This document shows, piece after piece, positions 54,285 to 63,678 of a DNA stretch of 64,000 nucleotides. Origin of the DNA: Chitinophagaceae bacterium 26-R-25 (GTDB taxonomy: Bacteria > Bacteroidota > Bacteroidia > Chitinophagales > Chitinophagaceae); NCBI GenBank assembly GCA_029906195.1, contig JARWSJ010000002.1:1488001-1552000 (forward strand), written 5' to 3'. Each line of letters opens with the position of its first letter. The first letter of the stretch is position 1. The notes beneath the pieces are model-generated. The model was not told the origin of the DNA, did not search any database, and saw nothing but the letters and a program-made list of their open reading frames with translations. A program made the position numbers and the translations under genes.

Positions 54285-55523
54285 TTAGAGTACCACTATT
54301 TTTTGATTGAATACAGCAGTACTATTTGCTCCGGTTATTCGGATGAGGTAGACACTTTTTGGCAATGAAGATTTTAGAGAAATTGTTTCAGACTGGCCCT
54401 GAGACTGCACGTTGATATCACGCAGCAAAACTGCTTGCCCATTGAGATTCATCATTTCAAGATGGTAGGTGCCGGGCGTGAGTTGATTAAACTGAAGCGT
54501 AAACTGGCCGCCGCTTACAGGATTGGGATAGATATTCACCTTGCTAAGATTATCGGGCACAATTTGCACCGGCTTTGCTAATGAATCCTTTTTTTCTGGT
54601 TTTGTTTTTAAGAAATTGGCACTCGCCAGGTCGGAGCTGGGAAATATGCCATTTTTTGATTCGAATGGTTTGGCGTTCCAGTTTGTAGGATCTGCCACAA
54701 AATATGCGGTGCCATTATGGATGCTGCTGAGCAACACTTTTCCATCGGTGGTGATCGCTGCGCCATCTGTAGAAAAACCTTTCGGCAGGTTCCTGATATA
54801 GGCAATCAGTTTTGCTTCCTTGGTTTCCGCATCTACTGCAAAAACATTGTTACGTGCGGTGATCACATACAGTTTGCCTTCATCATCTGAAAACATATCA
54901 CCACCTCCGCAAATGCAGAAGGTATGCACTGAAATGCCGCAGTTGGAAGAGTCGTCCACCAAAGCGCCCATTTGTTTGATCTCTGTTTTTTTTCCGGTAG
55001 TAAAGCGAATGAAATTATTGCCATCGTTTGAAAGCGCATAGCCCGTACCGTCAGGAGTAAAGGTCATCCGGGTGATGATGGCACCTTCATTTTTACTCAT
55101 GTTGGCAGTTCTGGTAAACTGCATGTCAGTAACATAATACAACTTCATGGTGTTAAGATCGATGTAGCGCAACTGGTCGATGTACATGGGAGTGAAGTAA
55201 AGACGGTTGGTCTTGTTGTCATAAGCAGCTGCCGCAACGCCGGTGCCGAAGGGTGTTTGGATTTCCTTCGCATACTTGCCCATGGCGGTCCATGCTTTTT
55301 TTGTGGTAGCATCATAAGCCTGGTTACGGGTATCTGTGCCGTTGAACAGCACATCACTAAATTCGCCTGTTCGCAAATCAAGCTTGCGCAGTGCGTTCCA
55401 ATCTTTTCCCGTTGCCTGCAGATCGGTTATGGCATATGCAAAGCCGCTGTTTTGGGCATTTGCAACTGCAGCCATACCAAGCGCGCCGATAAGCAACGTT
55501 GTGGTAAGTAGTTTTTTCTGCAT
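54285..55523 (-). CDS. Secreted protein with type IX secretion (Por) sorting domain
   Basis: A 412-residue secreted protein. The signal is KKLLTTTLLIGALGMAAVANAQ. The central part (about 25-305) has repeated strand patterns with YDNKTNRLYFTPM, YALSNDGNNFIRF and KLYVITARNNVFAVD, which suggest a beta-propeller. A short cysteine cluster (CGISVHTFCICGGGD) sits in the middle. The C-terminal domain (about 325-412) starts VNIYPNPVSGGQFTL and ends YLIRITGANSTAVFNQKIVVL, a type A T9SS sorting domain. An AAGGAG sequence precedes the ATG. It is the first gene of the minus-strand operon. The function of the propeller-like part is unknown. Confidence 0.85.
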   Translation of the reverse strand: MQKKLLTTTLLIGALGMAAVANAQNSGFAYAITDLQATGKDWNALRKLDLRTGEFSDVLFNGTDTRNQAYDATTKKAWTAMGKYAKEIQTPFGTGVAAAAYDNKTNRLYFTPMYIDQLRYIDLNTMKLYYVTDMQFTRTANMSKNEGAIITRMTFTPDGTGYALSNDGNNFIRFTTGKKTEIKQMGALVDDSSNCGISVHTFCICGGGDMFSDDEGKLYVITARNNVFAVDAETKEAKLIAYIRNLPKGFSTDGAAITTDGKVLLSSIHNGTAYFVADPTNWNAKPFESKNGIFPSSDLASANFLKTKPEKKDSLAKPVQIVPDNLSKVNIYPNPVSGGQFTLQFNQLTPGTYHLEMMNLNGQAVLLRDINVQSQGQSETISLKSSLPKSVYLIRITGANSTAVFNQKIVVL

Positions 55524-55860
55524 AGTCTCCTTTTTTGGTGTTTTTGAATTGAGAAATAGTAATAATCAATAAACTTGAGAAAGCGTAATAGGAGTAGGGT
55601 CAGGAAATAAATATATCTCCTGTTGCAGGGGTTATAGGCACAGATATAAGCATCGGTTATCCGATGATTCGAATATGGGTAATTTAATTCCGAGTGATGT
55701 TGTTATCGAAGAAAAACGAATGGAAAGGTGCTACTAAAACTTCCGTTGTAATGCCGCCAGGTGAAGCACAGTTAGTCGGGGCGCAAGCAATATCGTTAAC
55801 CTGACCTTCACATAAGGAAGTGTTCATAAATCTACTCCACATCCTCATTTCTCGTATGTC

Positions 55861-55890
55861 GTTTTGCGAAAAAAAACTATCATTTTGCGT
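55861..55890 (-). promoter_or_regulatory. T-tract double site facing the minus-strand operon
   Basis: On the - strand it reads CGCAAAATGATAG, a T-run, then CGCAAAACGACA, with the same 21-bp period as the other three copies. It lies about 340 nt before the start of the T9SS protein gene and shares the divergent region with the copy that faces the sigma factor gene. Confidence 0.5.
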
Positions 55891-56043
55891 TTTTATTTAA
55901 GCTATTAAAGGATTGCTACTGGAAGCTATAAGCAGGTTGACAAGGTGTTGAAATTTTTCAGATGCCTAACCAGCAATACTTTTATTTTAAAGCCCTTAAA
56001 GGTTTGTTCACTGAAAGTGAAGCCGAAGGGAAAGACCTATTGC

Positions 56044-56085
56044 TTTTGCAAAATGACTGTTTTTTTTCGCAAATTGACAGAAGCT
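56044..56085 (+). promoter_or_regulatory. T-tract double site upstream of the second sigma factor operon
   Basis: TTTTGCAAAATGACTG, a T-run, then CGCAAATTGACAGAAGC. The two half-sites are 21 bp apart. It lies about 200 nt before the sigma factor ATG, almost the same distance as the copy at 17264-17300 from its sigma factor gene. Confidence 0.55.
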
Positions 56086-56284
56086 AGATTTTGCTTCTAG
56101 GCTAATTTGGTATGTGCATTCTTTTAATATTGAAATGATTGTTGCCAGTTTTTGCACACGTCCAAATTGACAAAACCGGCAACAACTATCACTTCTGCGG
56201 AAGAGCCGGTTAAGCACAAGGTACACAGGAGTATTTTTTGTTGTTTGGAGTTCGATATTCCGATATCTTCATGAGACTAACGAT

Positions 56285-56899
56285 ATGCAAAAAGGAGAAA
56301 ATTTGACGCAGGAATGGTGTGCCTTTATTGGAACAAGAAGCAATGAAGCTTTTTATGTTCTTTATAGTCATTATCATGATTATTTCATTCAGATCGCTAT
56401 TCAGAAAGGCTTTTCGCTTGAGAAGGCAAAAGATTGTGTAAATGATTTGTTTCTTTATCTTTTTGAAAACCGTGCTAAACTAACTCACATAAAGCACCAT
56501 CATAATTATTTGGTGACCAGTTTTTTGCGCAAGCTTTTCAGAAAGGGCCATTTTCGCAATTCGGAACTCCTTACAACAGGTGAAGAAAGTATGCTGGATG
56601 AAGCTGTTAACTCAGCCAACAATCTATTTTATCCGGACATAGATGATGAAGAAAAGTTGAGCATAGCATTAAAACCGTATATAGATAAACTTTCATACAG
56701 CCAGGCAAAAATGATCTACCAGAAATTTTATATCGGGCTTAGTTATGAAGAAATCGCAACCGAGAATGGAATTTCCATAAAAACCGCATACAATACCATC
56801 TTGCAGGCGATAAAAAAGTTGAGGGGTCTCATTGGCGAAGAACGCACAAATGCATGGAAGGCTGGTATTTTCTCATTTGGTGGCTTCTTTTTTTGGTAG
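56285..56899 (+). CDS. ECF RNA polymerase sigma-70 factor (FecI-like), second locus
   Basis: A 204-residue ECF sigma factor. Region 2 covers about residues 20-85 with FSLEKAKDCVNDLFLYLFENR, a divergent version of the usual DAED-QEVF helix. Region 4 is at about 140-190 with LSYEEIATENGISIKTAYNTILQAIKKL. The C-terminal tail is hydrophobic (GIFSFGGFFFW). It starts at the ATG at 56285. The FecR-type gene follows after 159 nt. It belongs to a different branch from the factor at 17479, so the two loci are probably controlled separately at this step. Confidence 0.88.
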   Translation: MQKGENLTQEWCAFIGTRSNEAFYVLYSHYHDYFIQIAIQKGFSLEKAKDCVNDLFLYLFENRAKLTHIKHHHNYLVTSFLRKLFRKGHFRNSELLTTGEESMLDEAVNSANNLFYPDIDDEEKLSIALKPYIDKLSYSQAKMIYQKFYIGLSYEEIATENGISIKTAYNTILQAIKKLRGLIGEERTNAWKAGIFSFGGFFFW

Positions 56900-57058
56900 G
56901 TTAGCATAAAAATACCGTTTACGATTATTTCTTATTATTGAATTCATTTCAATATGTAAGGCCACACACATCCCCCCCCAAAAAAAAATAATAAAAAAGT
57001 TTACAAAAGCATAGGAAAAAAATGACTCTGCTGCTCTATTATCCAACATTAACAAAAA

Positions 57059-58240
57059 ATGAAGGAAGAGGAAATAGATCAGCTTATTCAAGATGAAAGT
57101 TTTTTAAACTACTGCTTCCAAAGAAATAAGGAAGATATCCGGTATTGGGAAAACTGGTTGTTTGCCAATCCGAAACATGCAGATGATATTGCTTCTTTGA
57201 AAAAACGCGTGTTATTGATAGCCGCGGCTGCACGGGAAAAGATGATGCAGCAACATTTTTCTGAATTACAAGAAAGGATAGTCGCTTCAAACAATAAAGG
57301 AAGAAATTATCTCCGGTGGAGCACAAGCGTAGCAGCCTCAATTATTTTATTCCTTTCTGTTGGCGGATATTTCATATTGAGCAAAAATCAAAAACCACCA
57401 CTGGCAACGCAGGAAAAGCTTGTTCGAGACATTAATCCCGGTAGCAATAAAGCGGTTCTAACATTGGGTAATGGCCAGCAAGTAGTATTAACAGATGCAT
57501 CTAATGGTGCCATCGCGCTACAGGGTAATGCAATAGTGAATAAGACAGCTGATGGACAAATTATTTATGATGCCAAAAAAGAATCTCAAACTGCTGTTGC
57601 CGAACAGGTGATAAACACAATCGTTACACCTCGTGGCGGGCAATGGTTTGTCACCCTATCCGATGGTACAAAGGTTTGGCTGAACGCGGCTTCTTCCATT
57701 ACTTATCCGGTTGTATTTACTGGTAAAGAACGAAAGGTTTCAATTACCGGCGAAGCCTATTTTGAGGTGGTTCACAATACAGCCAAGCCATTTAGAGTAC
57801 AAGCCGGAAATATGTTGGTAGAAGATATTGGAACAGCGTTCAATGTTCATGCTTATGCAGATGAACCCTCCATAAAAACTACACTTGTTAATGGCAGTGC
57901 AAAAATTTCAGGGAAAGAAGAAGCGCATATTTTAATACCAGGGCAGCAGGCAATTGTGAAGATGAATGAAAATGCTATCCGGGTAAAAAGTGTAAATGTG
58001 GAACAGGTGGTTAGCTGGAAAAACGGGCAGCTACTTTTTGAAAACGAAGACTTAGCAACAATCATGCGGGAGGTATCCAGATGGTACGATGTAGACGTAT
58101 TATATCGTGGAGATATACCGAATCGTCTATTTGCAGGCGCTATACCTAGAAAATCAAACCTTTCCGAATTTCTAAAAATACTTGAATACGAAAACGTTCA
58201 TTATACATTAGATCATCATACCATTACCATTAGGCCATAG
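57059..58240 (+). CDS. FecR-type anti-sigma factor with DUF4974, second locus
   Basis: A 393-residue single-pass anti-sigma factor. The cytosolic part covers residues 1-85, the membrane helix about 88-107 (TSVAASIILFLSVGGYFILS), the FecR domain about 185-285 (LSDGTKVWLNAASSITYP, GEAYFEV), and DUF4974 about 318-392 (NEDLATIMREVSRWYDVDVLY). It would relay a signal from the SusC at 58430 to the sigma factor at 56285. A poly-C/poly-A stretch lies in the leader. Confidence 0.92.
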   Translation: MKEEEIDQLIQDESFLNYCFQRNKEDIRYWENWLFANPKHADDIASLKKRVLLIAAAAREKMMQQHFSELQERIVASNNKGRNYLRWSTSVAASIILFLSVGGYFILSKNQKPPLATQEKLVRDINPGSNKAVLTLGNGQQVVLTDASNGAIALQGNAIVNKTADGQIIYDAKKESQTAVAEQVINTIVTPRGGQWFVTLSDGTKVWLNAASSITYPVVFTGKERKVSITGEAYFEVVHNTAKPFRVQAGNMLVEDIGTAFNVHAYADEPSIKTTLVNGSAKISGKEEAHILIPGQQAIVKMNENAIRVKSVNVEQVVSWKNGQLLFENEDLATIMREVSRWYDVDVLYRGDIPNRLFAGAIPRKSNLSEFLKILEYENVHYTLDHHTITIRP

Positions 58241-58322
58241 TAACTACAAAACTAATCTTGCAACTAAAAAAATGAGAAAAATGAAAAAAAGAGACAAACC
58301 ATAAACAACCAAAATCAAAAAA

Positions 58323-58349
58323 GCCGGAAGTGCTCGCGACACAACCGGC
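58323..58349. terminator. Hairpin in the susC leader of the second locus
   Basis: GCCGG and CCGGC enclose an inner GTG/CAC pairing with symmetric AA internal loops. Six As precede it, so it is terminator-like on the - strand (GCCGG hairpin followed by Ts). On the + strand it sits between the anti-sigma and susC genes, in the same place as the hairpin at 19489-19513 in the first locus. Confidence 0.5.
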
Positions 58350-58429
58350 AAGAGTTTGAGTTGTCCCGCAATTGTTAATAGCAGGACTAAGATTTATACA
58401 AAATTTACTCACCCAAACATTGCAAAAGT

Positions 58430-61400
58430 ATGAATTTTAATTCTACAGGCACCGCTGTGCGAAAAAAACAGCGTTGTGTAGTAACCAAAACATTGTTGGT
58501 AATGAAGCTAACAGCTCTATTGATATTGATTGCCGCCATGCAGGTAACTGCTGCGGGCTTTGCACAAAACATTACCCTGAGCGAGAATAATGCACCATTA
58601 GAAAAGGTGTTTAACGAAATAAAAAAACAAAGCGGCTATGTATTTTTCTATGAGAAAAAAACGTTAGACAACACTGCTAACGTAACCATTCATGTTAAAG
58701 ATGCGGATATAAACAGTGCCCTCCAGCTTTGCCTGAAGGGCCAGCCACTTTCCTATACCATATCAGGAAATTTTATTGGTATAAAAAGAGTGAGTTCCCT
58801 TTTAACCAATGAAATGCCGATCCCGGTTGTACCAATCGTAAGTGAGTCCGACCCGATAAAAATTACGGGCCAGGTAGTGGATTCTGCGGGCAATCCGATT
58901 GCGGATGCATCTGTGATTATAAAAGGAACGAAGATTGGCACTACAACATCTAAAGACGGACATTTTCTGATAGAATCTTCTAAAACTTCGGGTATACTTG
59001 TTGTTTCTTATATAGGGTTCACAAACAAAGAGGTCGCGTTTTCAGATGGAAATACAAATTTAAAAATTAAGATTGTTGCTCAGGTAAATGTGCAGCAGGA
59101 TGTGGTTGTAGTGGGTTACGGTACTCAAAGGAAAATCAACATGACAGGAGCGATTGAAACAGTTAATGTATCTGATTTTGAAAGTAGACCGTTAACGAAT
59201 ACGAGTGCGGCCTTGCAAGGCAAAGTTACGGGGGCATATATCACCCAGACATCCGGAAGACCAGGATTTGATAACGCAACTATCTTAATCAGAGGCGTAG
59301 GTACATTCAATAATACAGCACCCTTAGTGATTATTGATGGTTTTGAAGGCTCGTTGAATGATGTTGCGCCCGGAGATATTGAATCTATAACAGTATTAAA
59401 AGATGCTGCTTCCAGCTCTATCTACGGAAATAAAGCCTCCAATGGCGTAATTCTTATTACCACGAAAAAAGGAAAAGGAAATAAACTAAGTGTTGAGTAT
59501 TCGGGGCTATATAGTATTCAAAAAGTAACCACGTCTCCTAAAGTATTAGATGGACTGGATTATATAAACTTAAAAAACCAGGCATATATTTATTCAACTG
59601 GAACTGGGTACAATGGCTATAATGAAGATTTACAACACTTTCAAAATAACACAGACCCTGTCACTTATCCCCCGCATTTTTCATGGTTTAATTTCCTCAC
59701 CCAAGCGGCCCCACTAACTAATCACTCGGTGAGGCTGACTGGAGGAAATGACATGTTTAAGGTCGCAGCCTCTGCATTCTATAACGATCAGCAAGGTATT
59801 TTGAAAGGCACAGATGCTTCCAAGATTGGGTATAGACTGAATTTATCTTCGAACTTATACCATAATAGGCTGAAAACAGAGATCGGGATTTCGGGGATGA
59901 CCCAGAAAATAAAAGAATTTCAGCAGGCTGAATGGGGAATGTACTTTACATATATGAACTCACCTTTGGTGCCAGCTTCTATTCCTGCAGGTGTGGCAGG
60001 AAGTTCGGATCCAGGCGGATTTACCGGAGCTGCATGGCAATTGGCCATGGATCAATACGGAGGGGGCCATTTTGCAACCAATGTACCTCTAAACATTCAG
60101 GCAAAAGCGAGCTACAATCTTTTGGACAATTTAACCGCTTCCATAGCTTACGATTATAACAAACAAACCAATTCGGTTGAAGATTGGCTTCCGTTGGCAT
60201 ATGTTTATAATTACTATCCAGGTGGATGGCGTAAAGAGCTTTCCGGATATTCAGGCTCCAATGGTCTTTACCTGACATCCAACAATTACTTAGCAAAGGA
60301 TTTTCAATCGCAACTCGACTATAATAAAAAGTTCTTTAGAGGTAGGCTTGACCTCAAGGCATTGGGGGGATTTCAGTCAAGGCTCTATCAATTTGACCAA
60401 ACAACTGCAAGCAGAACTAATTACACTACTAATTTACCAATATTGAGTGCCGGTGACCCCAGTACGCAAAAAAATGGAGCTTATGCTGAGGAAGGGACAT
60501 GGTTATCTTATTTTGGGCGAGTAAATCTTGCTTATAACAATAAATATTTGCTGGAAGCAAATATTAGACGTGACGGAAGTTCAAGGTTTTTGAATAAATG
60601 GGGTACTTTCCCTTCCGTTTCGGCCGGTTGGAAAATTTCAGAAGAATCTTTCTTGCGAGGGAGCAAGTTCATTTCCAACCTTAAACTTCGTGCTTCCTGG
60701 GGCATATTGGGTAATGAATCTATTGGCTCCTATTATGCATCAACTGATCAGTTGGGTCTCGACAAAACGTACAACTTTGCTAACACCTTACAGACTGCTG
60801 CTTACGTTTCGGTAATGGCAAATAAGCAAACAACTTGGGAAAGGTCAAGACAGTGGGACATTGGGTTGGATTTTGGATTATTTAATAATGCCCTGTCTGG
60901 AACTGTGGATTACTTCAACAAGTATAATTCAGATATTTTAATGCAGTTGCCCGTGTCAGCAACGCTTGGGATCACTAACACTCCCTATCAGAATGTCGGC
61001 GAAATGACCAATTCCGGCATTGAGCTACAGCTGAACTATGGACATAAGTTTGGAAGGCTCAATAGCAGAATTTCAGCAGGGTTTACGAAAGTAGAGAACA
61101 AAGTTACAGGGCTCGGTGGGCTGGATCAGGTTGTTTTCAGCGATTGGACACAAAGTGTGATTTGGAAAATCGGCCAGCCATACAATTCGTATTACGGATT
61201 GAAAGTGGATGGAATATATCAAAGCCAAAGTGAAATTGATAAGCATTTAAGCAAGGGAGGACAAGGAACATACTTTGGCTATAATGCTAAACCTGGAAAT
61301 ATAAGGTTTAAGGACCTAAACAGTGACGGCAAAATAGATGGGGATGACAGAACAGTAATTGGCAAACCCTATCCAAATTTTACATACTCTACAGCGTTTA

Positions 61401-61891
61401 ATTTTGATTATGGCAATTTCGATTTAGGTATCTTGTTTTTGGGAGTTTCAGGGGTGAATACCGTTAACCAATTCGCACCTGTTACACCATTTACAAATGG
61501 TGTAGGTAATGTTTTGGACATTTACAAAAATGGCTGGACTGAGTCAAATCACAGTCAGACAATACAAGCTGTAAATATTGATGATGGGAAAAACAGTATT
61601 CCTTCAGAATATTATATGGAAAATGCGTCCTATCTGCGATTGAAAAATATAGAAGCAGGATACACTATACATACTTCGGCTTCTTCAAAAATTGGATTAA
61701 GCAGTTTTAGAGTATATGCAGGGATACAAAACGCACTCACTTTTACTAAAATGCGATACGGATTTGATCCCGAAAAGCCCGTTGCAGCAGGCCAAATGAA
61801 GAGTCTGACTGGAGTGGCAGGGGCCCCAAATAACTGGATAGGATATCCCCAATCAAGAATTTTTACTGTAGGTGTATCAGCCAAATTTTGA
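58430..61891 (+). CDS. SusC/RagA family TonB-linked outer membrane protein with STN domain, second locus
   Basis: A 1153-residue outer membrane glycan importer with signalling. The signal region ends near QVTAAGFAQ. The STN domain is at about residues 48-112 (LEKVFNEIKKQSGYVFFYEKK). The carboxypeptidase-regulatory-like domain follows at about 145-215 (GQVVDSAGNPIADASVIIKG), then the plug (DVVVVGYGTQRKINMTGAIETV; IESITVLKDAASSSIYGNKASNGVILITTKKGKG) and the barrel, which ends IFTVGVSAKF. The ATG at 58430 is a clean start. It pairs with the upstream FecR/FecI genes and the downstream SusD. Confidence 0.95.
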   Translation: MNFNSTGTAVRKKQRCVVTKTLLVMKLTALLILIAAMQVTAAGFAQNITLSENNAPLEKVFNEIKKQSGYVFFYEKKTLDNTANVTIHVKDADINSALQLCLKGQPLSYTISGNFIGIKRVSSLLTNEMPIPVVPIVSESDPIKITGQVVDSAGNPIADASVIIKGTKIGTTTSKDGHFLIESSKTSGILVVSYIGFTNKEVAFSDGNTNLKIKIVAQVNVQQDVVVVGYGTQRKINMTGAIETVNVSDFESRPLTNTSAALQGKVTGAYITQTSGRPGFDNATILIRGVGTFNNTAPLVIIDGFEGSLNDVAPGDIESITVLKDAASSSIYGNKASNGVILITTKKGKGNKLSVEYSGLYSIQKVTTSPKVLDGLDYINLKNQAYIYSTGTGYNGYNEDLQHFQNNTDPVTYPPHFSWFNFLTQAAPLTNHSVRLTGGNDMFKVAASAFYNDQQGILKGTDASKIGYRLNLSSNLYHNRLKTEIGISGMTQKIKEFQQAEWGMYFTYMNSPLVPASIPAGVAGSSDPGGFTGAAWQLAMDQYGGGHFATNVPLNIQAKASYNLLDNLTASIAYDYNKQTNSVEDWLPLAYVYNYYPGGWRKELSGYSGSNGLYLTSNNYLAKDFQSQLDYNKKFFRGRLDLKALGGFQSRLYQFDQTTASRTNYTTNLPILSAGDPSTQKNGAYAEEGTWLSYFGRVNLAYNNKYLLEANIRRDGSSRFLNKWGTFPSVSAGWKISEESFLRGSKFISNLKLRASWGILGNESIGSYYASTDQLGLDKTYNFANTLQTAAYVSVMANKQTTWERSRQWDIGLDFGLFNNALSGTVDYFNKYNSDILMQLPVSATLGITNTPYQNVGEMTNSGIELQLNYGHKFGRLNSRISAGFTKVENKVTGLGGLDQVVFSDWTQSVIWKIGQPYNSYYGLKVDGIYQSQSEIDKHLSKGGQGTYFGYNAKPGNIRFKDLNSDGKIDGDDRTVIGKPYPNFTYSTAFNFDYGNFDLGILFLGVSGVNTVNQFAPVTPFTNGVGNVLDIYKNGWTESNHSQTIQAVNIDDGKNSIPSEYYMENASYLRLKNIEAGYTIHTSASSKIGLSSFRVYAGIQNALTFTKMRYGFDPEKPVAAGQMKSLTGVAGAPNNWIGYPQSRIFTVGVSAKF

Positions 61892-61937
61892 TTATTCATA
61901 AATCTCTTGAAAATTTCAAATTAAGATTCCTAATAAC

Positions 61938-61984
61938 ATACGTCGTTTGACCAAAGCGAATCCCGCTTTCGTCAAACGACGTAT
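61938..61984 (+). promoter_or_regulatory. 47-nt hairpin between susC and susD of the second locus
   Basis: ATACGTCGTTTGAC pairs perfectly with GTCAAACGACGTAT. After one C-C mismatch a further AAAGCG/CGCTTT pairing follows, with an AATCC loop. The stem is about 20 bp. It lies 47 nt after the susC stop and 43 nt before susD. There is no T-tract. Such a stem could protect the susC mRNA end or set the susC:susD ratio. Confidence 0.75.
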
Positions 61985-62026
61985 CTCGAGAGAACTTTAT
62001 ACGATCATTAAATAAATAAGTTAACA

Positions 62027-63628
62027 ATGAAAAAGTTCATTATATTTTGTTTATCGGCATTCACTTTATTCGGATGCAAAAAATATCTAGACAGGGATCC
62101 CAAAGCTTTTTTGTCCCCCAGCACCTATGTAACAGATAGTGTAACTGCTGGGGCTTTGCTAAACGGCGTCTATAATGCAGTTGACGGTTATACAGATGGC
62201 TTTGCCAAGATGACTCCGTATTATTTAGATTTAGCTTCTGATAACTGTATGAGCAATGCTCCATGGCAATATTTTACCGTATTTCCTCAAAGCCAGGCTT
62301 CGCCCCTTAATACATACGTACAACTGCGGTGGAATATGGATTATACAGGCGTATCAAGGGCCAACTATTTTTTATCTCAGCTTGCAGCTAATCCGAGCTT
62401 TACGCAAGACATTTATAAACGCTTATCTGCAGAGGCAAAATTTCTCAGGGCTTATTTTTATCATGATTTAGTTACATATTGGGGTGATGTACCGCTTATT
62501 TTAACAGTTTCCGATATCAGCGCTAAACCAGCAAAAGATGACAAGGCAAAAGTTATAGCCCAGGTGTTAAAGGACTTGAATGAAGCAATTCCTGGTTTGC
62601 CTACATCCTATTCAGGTAGTAATGTTGGTAGAGTTACCAAAGGGGCAGCACTAGCTCTTAAAGCAAGGGTATTGCTCTTTAATAAGCAATGGGCAGAAGC
62701 TGCTGCTACTGCAAAAACATGCATGGATTTAAATGCCTATAGCTTATACCCAAATTATTTTAACTTATTCAAGCAGGATTACAAAGATAATGTAACAAAT
62801 ACTGAAGCTATTTTTCAGGTCTTTTATACACCCAGCACCAATCCTTCCACTGCCAATAATTTAATTGACTGGCCACAATCTTATCAACCTACACTGCAAT
62901 TGGTAAATGATTACTACATGGCAAACGGTTACCCTATAACGGATACTCGCTCGCATTATGATCCAAATAATCCTTTTATAGGAAGAGACCCACGGTTTGC
63001 AGCAAGCATTTGGTATCCGGGGTCACACTTTAAATATGCCCCATGGAATGCAGATCACATATTTGGCAATGCTACTGAATTGTGGAGTACAGGATTTAAG
63101 TGTAGAAAGTTTATTAATGAATCGATTAGCGCAGCCAACGAGGCTACGGGGCAGGCTATGAATAAAGTATTTATTCGTTATGCAGAAGTCTTACTCACTT
63201 ATGCTGAGGCGCAAAATGAAGCTGTTGGTCCTGATGCTTCTGTATATTCCATAATAGATGCAATAAGAACGAGAGCTGGCATGACGACATTATCCGTAGC
63301 TATGCCGGGCTTAAGTCAGTCTGGAATGAGAAATGAGATACGGCACGAAAGGAGAATTGAACTCGCATTTGAAGGCTTGCGATGGAATGATATCCAACGC
63401 TGGCAAATTGGCCCTCAGACAATCGTTGACGCAAAAGGATTAGATAAGAATTATCTCGATTATAAACAATATCCGGGCGATGGAAATGGCGTTGTACCTG
63501 GTGTTTGGGAGTACAGGCCTATTACTGTAGACACAAGAATGTTTAACCCCGACAAAGACTATCTATGGCCCATACCGCAAACAGAGCTGGATGCGAATAA
63601 AAATATGATGCAAAATCCGACCTATTAG
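62027..63628 (+). CDS. SusD/RagB family glycan-binding lipoprotein, second locus
   Basis: A 533-residue surface lipoprotein partner of the upstream SusC. The signal ends TLFGC with Cys17. Family segments are RLSAEAKFLRAYFYHDLVTYWGDVPLI (about residues 130-157), VGRVTKGAALALKARVLLF, VFIRYAEVLLTYAEAQNEA and RHERRIELAFEGLRWNDIQRW. The C-terminal LWPIPQTELDANKNMMQNPTY is the usual ending. It is longer than the SusD of the first locus. A hairpin follows 23 nt after the stop. Confidence 0.95.
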   Translation: MKKFIIFCLSAFTLFGCKKYLDRDPKAFLSPSTYVTDSVTAGALLNGVYNAVDGYTDGFAKMTPYYLDLASDNCMSNAPWQYFTVFPQSQASPLNTYVQLRWNMDYTGVSRANYFLSQLAANPSFTQDIYKRLSAEAKFLRAYFYHDLVTYWGDVPLILTVSDISAKPAKDDKAKVIAQVLKDLNEAIPGLPTSYSGSNVGRVTKGAALALKARVLLFNKQWAEAAATAKTCMDLNAYSLYPNYFNLFKQDYKDNVTNTEAIFQVFYTPSTNPSTANNLIDWPQSYQPTLQLVNDYYMANGYPITDTRSHYDPNNPFIGRDPRFAASIWYPGSHFKYAPWNADHIFGNATELWSTGFKCRKFINESISAANEATGQAMNKVFIRYAEVLLTYAEAQNEAVGPDASVYSIIDAIRTRAGMTTLSVAMPGLSQSGMRNEIRHERRIELAFEGLRWNDIQRWQIGPQTIVDAKGLDKNYLDYKQYPGDGNGVVPGVWEYRPITVDTRMFNPDKDYLWPIPQTELDANKNMMQNPTY

Positions 63629-63651
63629 TTCATCTTATAATTTTTTCCGGT

Positions 63652-63678
63652 GGTAGGCATGTCTTTGATATGCCTACC
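63652..63678 (+). terminator. Hairpin after the second susD
   Basis: GGTAGGCAT and ATGCCTACC form a perfect 9-bp stem around a 9-nt loop. A T-run (TTTTTT) lies before it and only TTAC follows. It may be a partial terminator at the end of the susCD part of the operon. Confidence 0.55.

Larger units (their letters stand above)
55524..56284. other. 761-nt divergent regulatory region
   Basis: It separates the minus-strand operon from the second sigma factor operon. It holds two T-tract double sites in opposite orientation (55861-55890 and 56044-56085). A short inverted repeat AGAAGC/GCTTCT lies near 56081-56098. No gene was recognised. Promoters for both directions should lie here, but no clear -33/-7 pair could be assigned. 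Confidence 0.6.
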
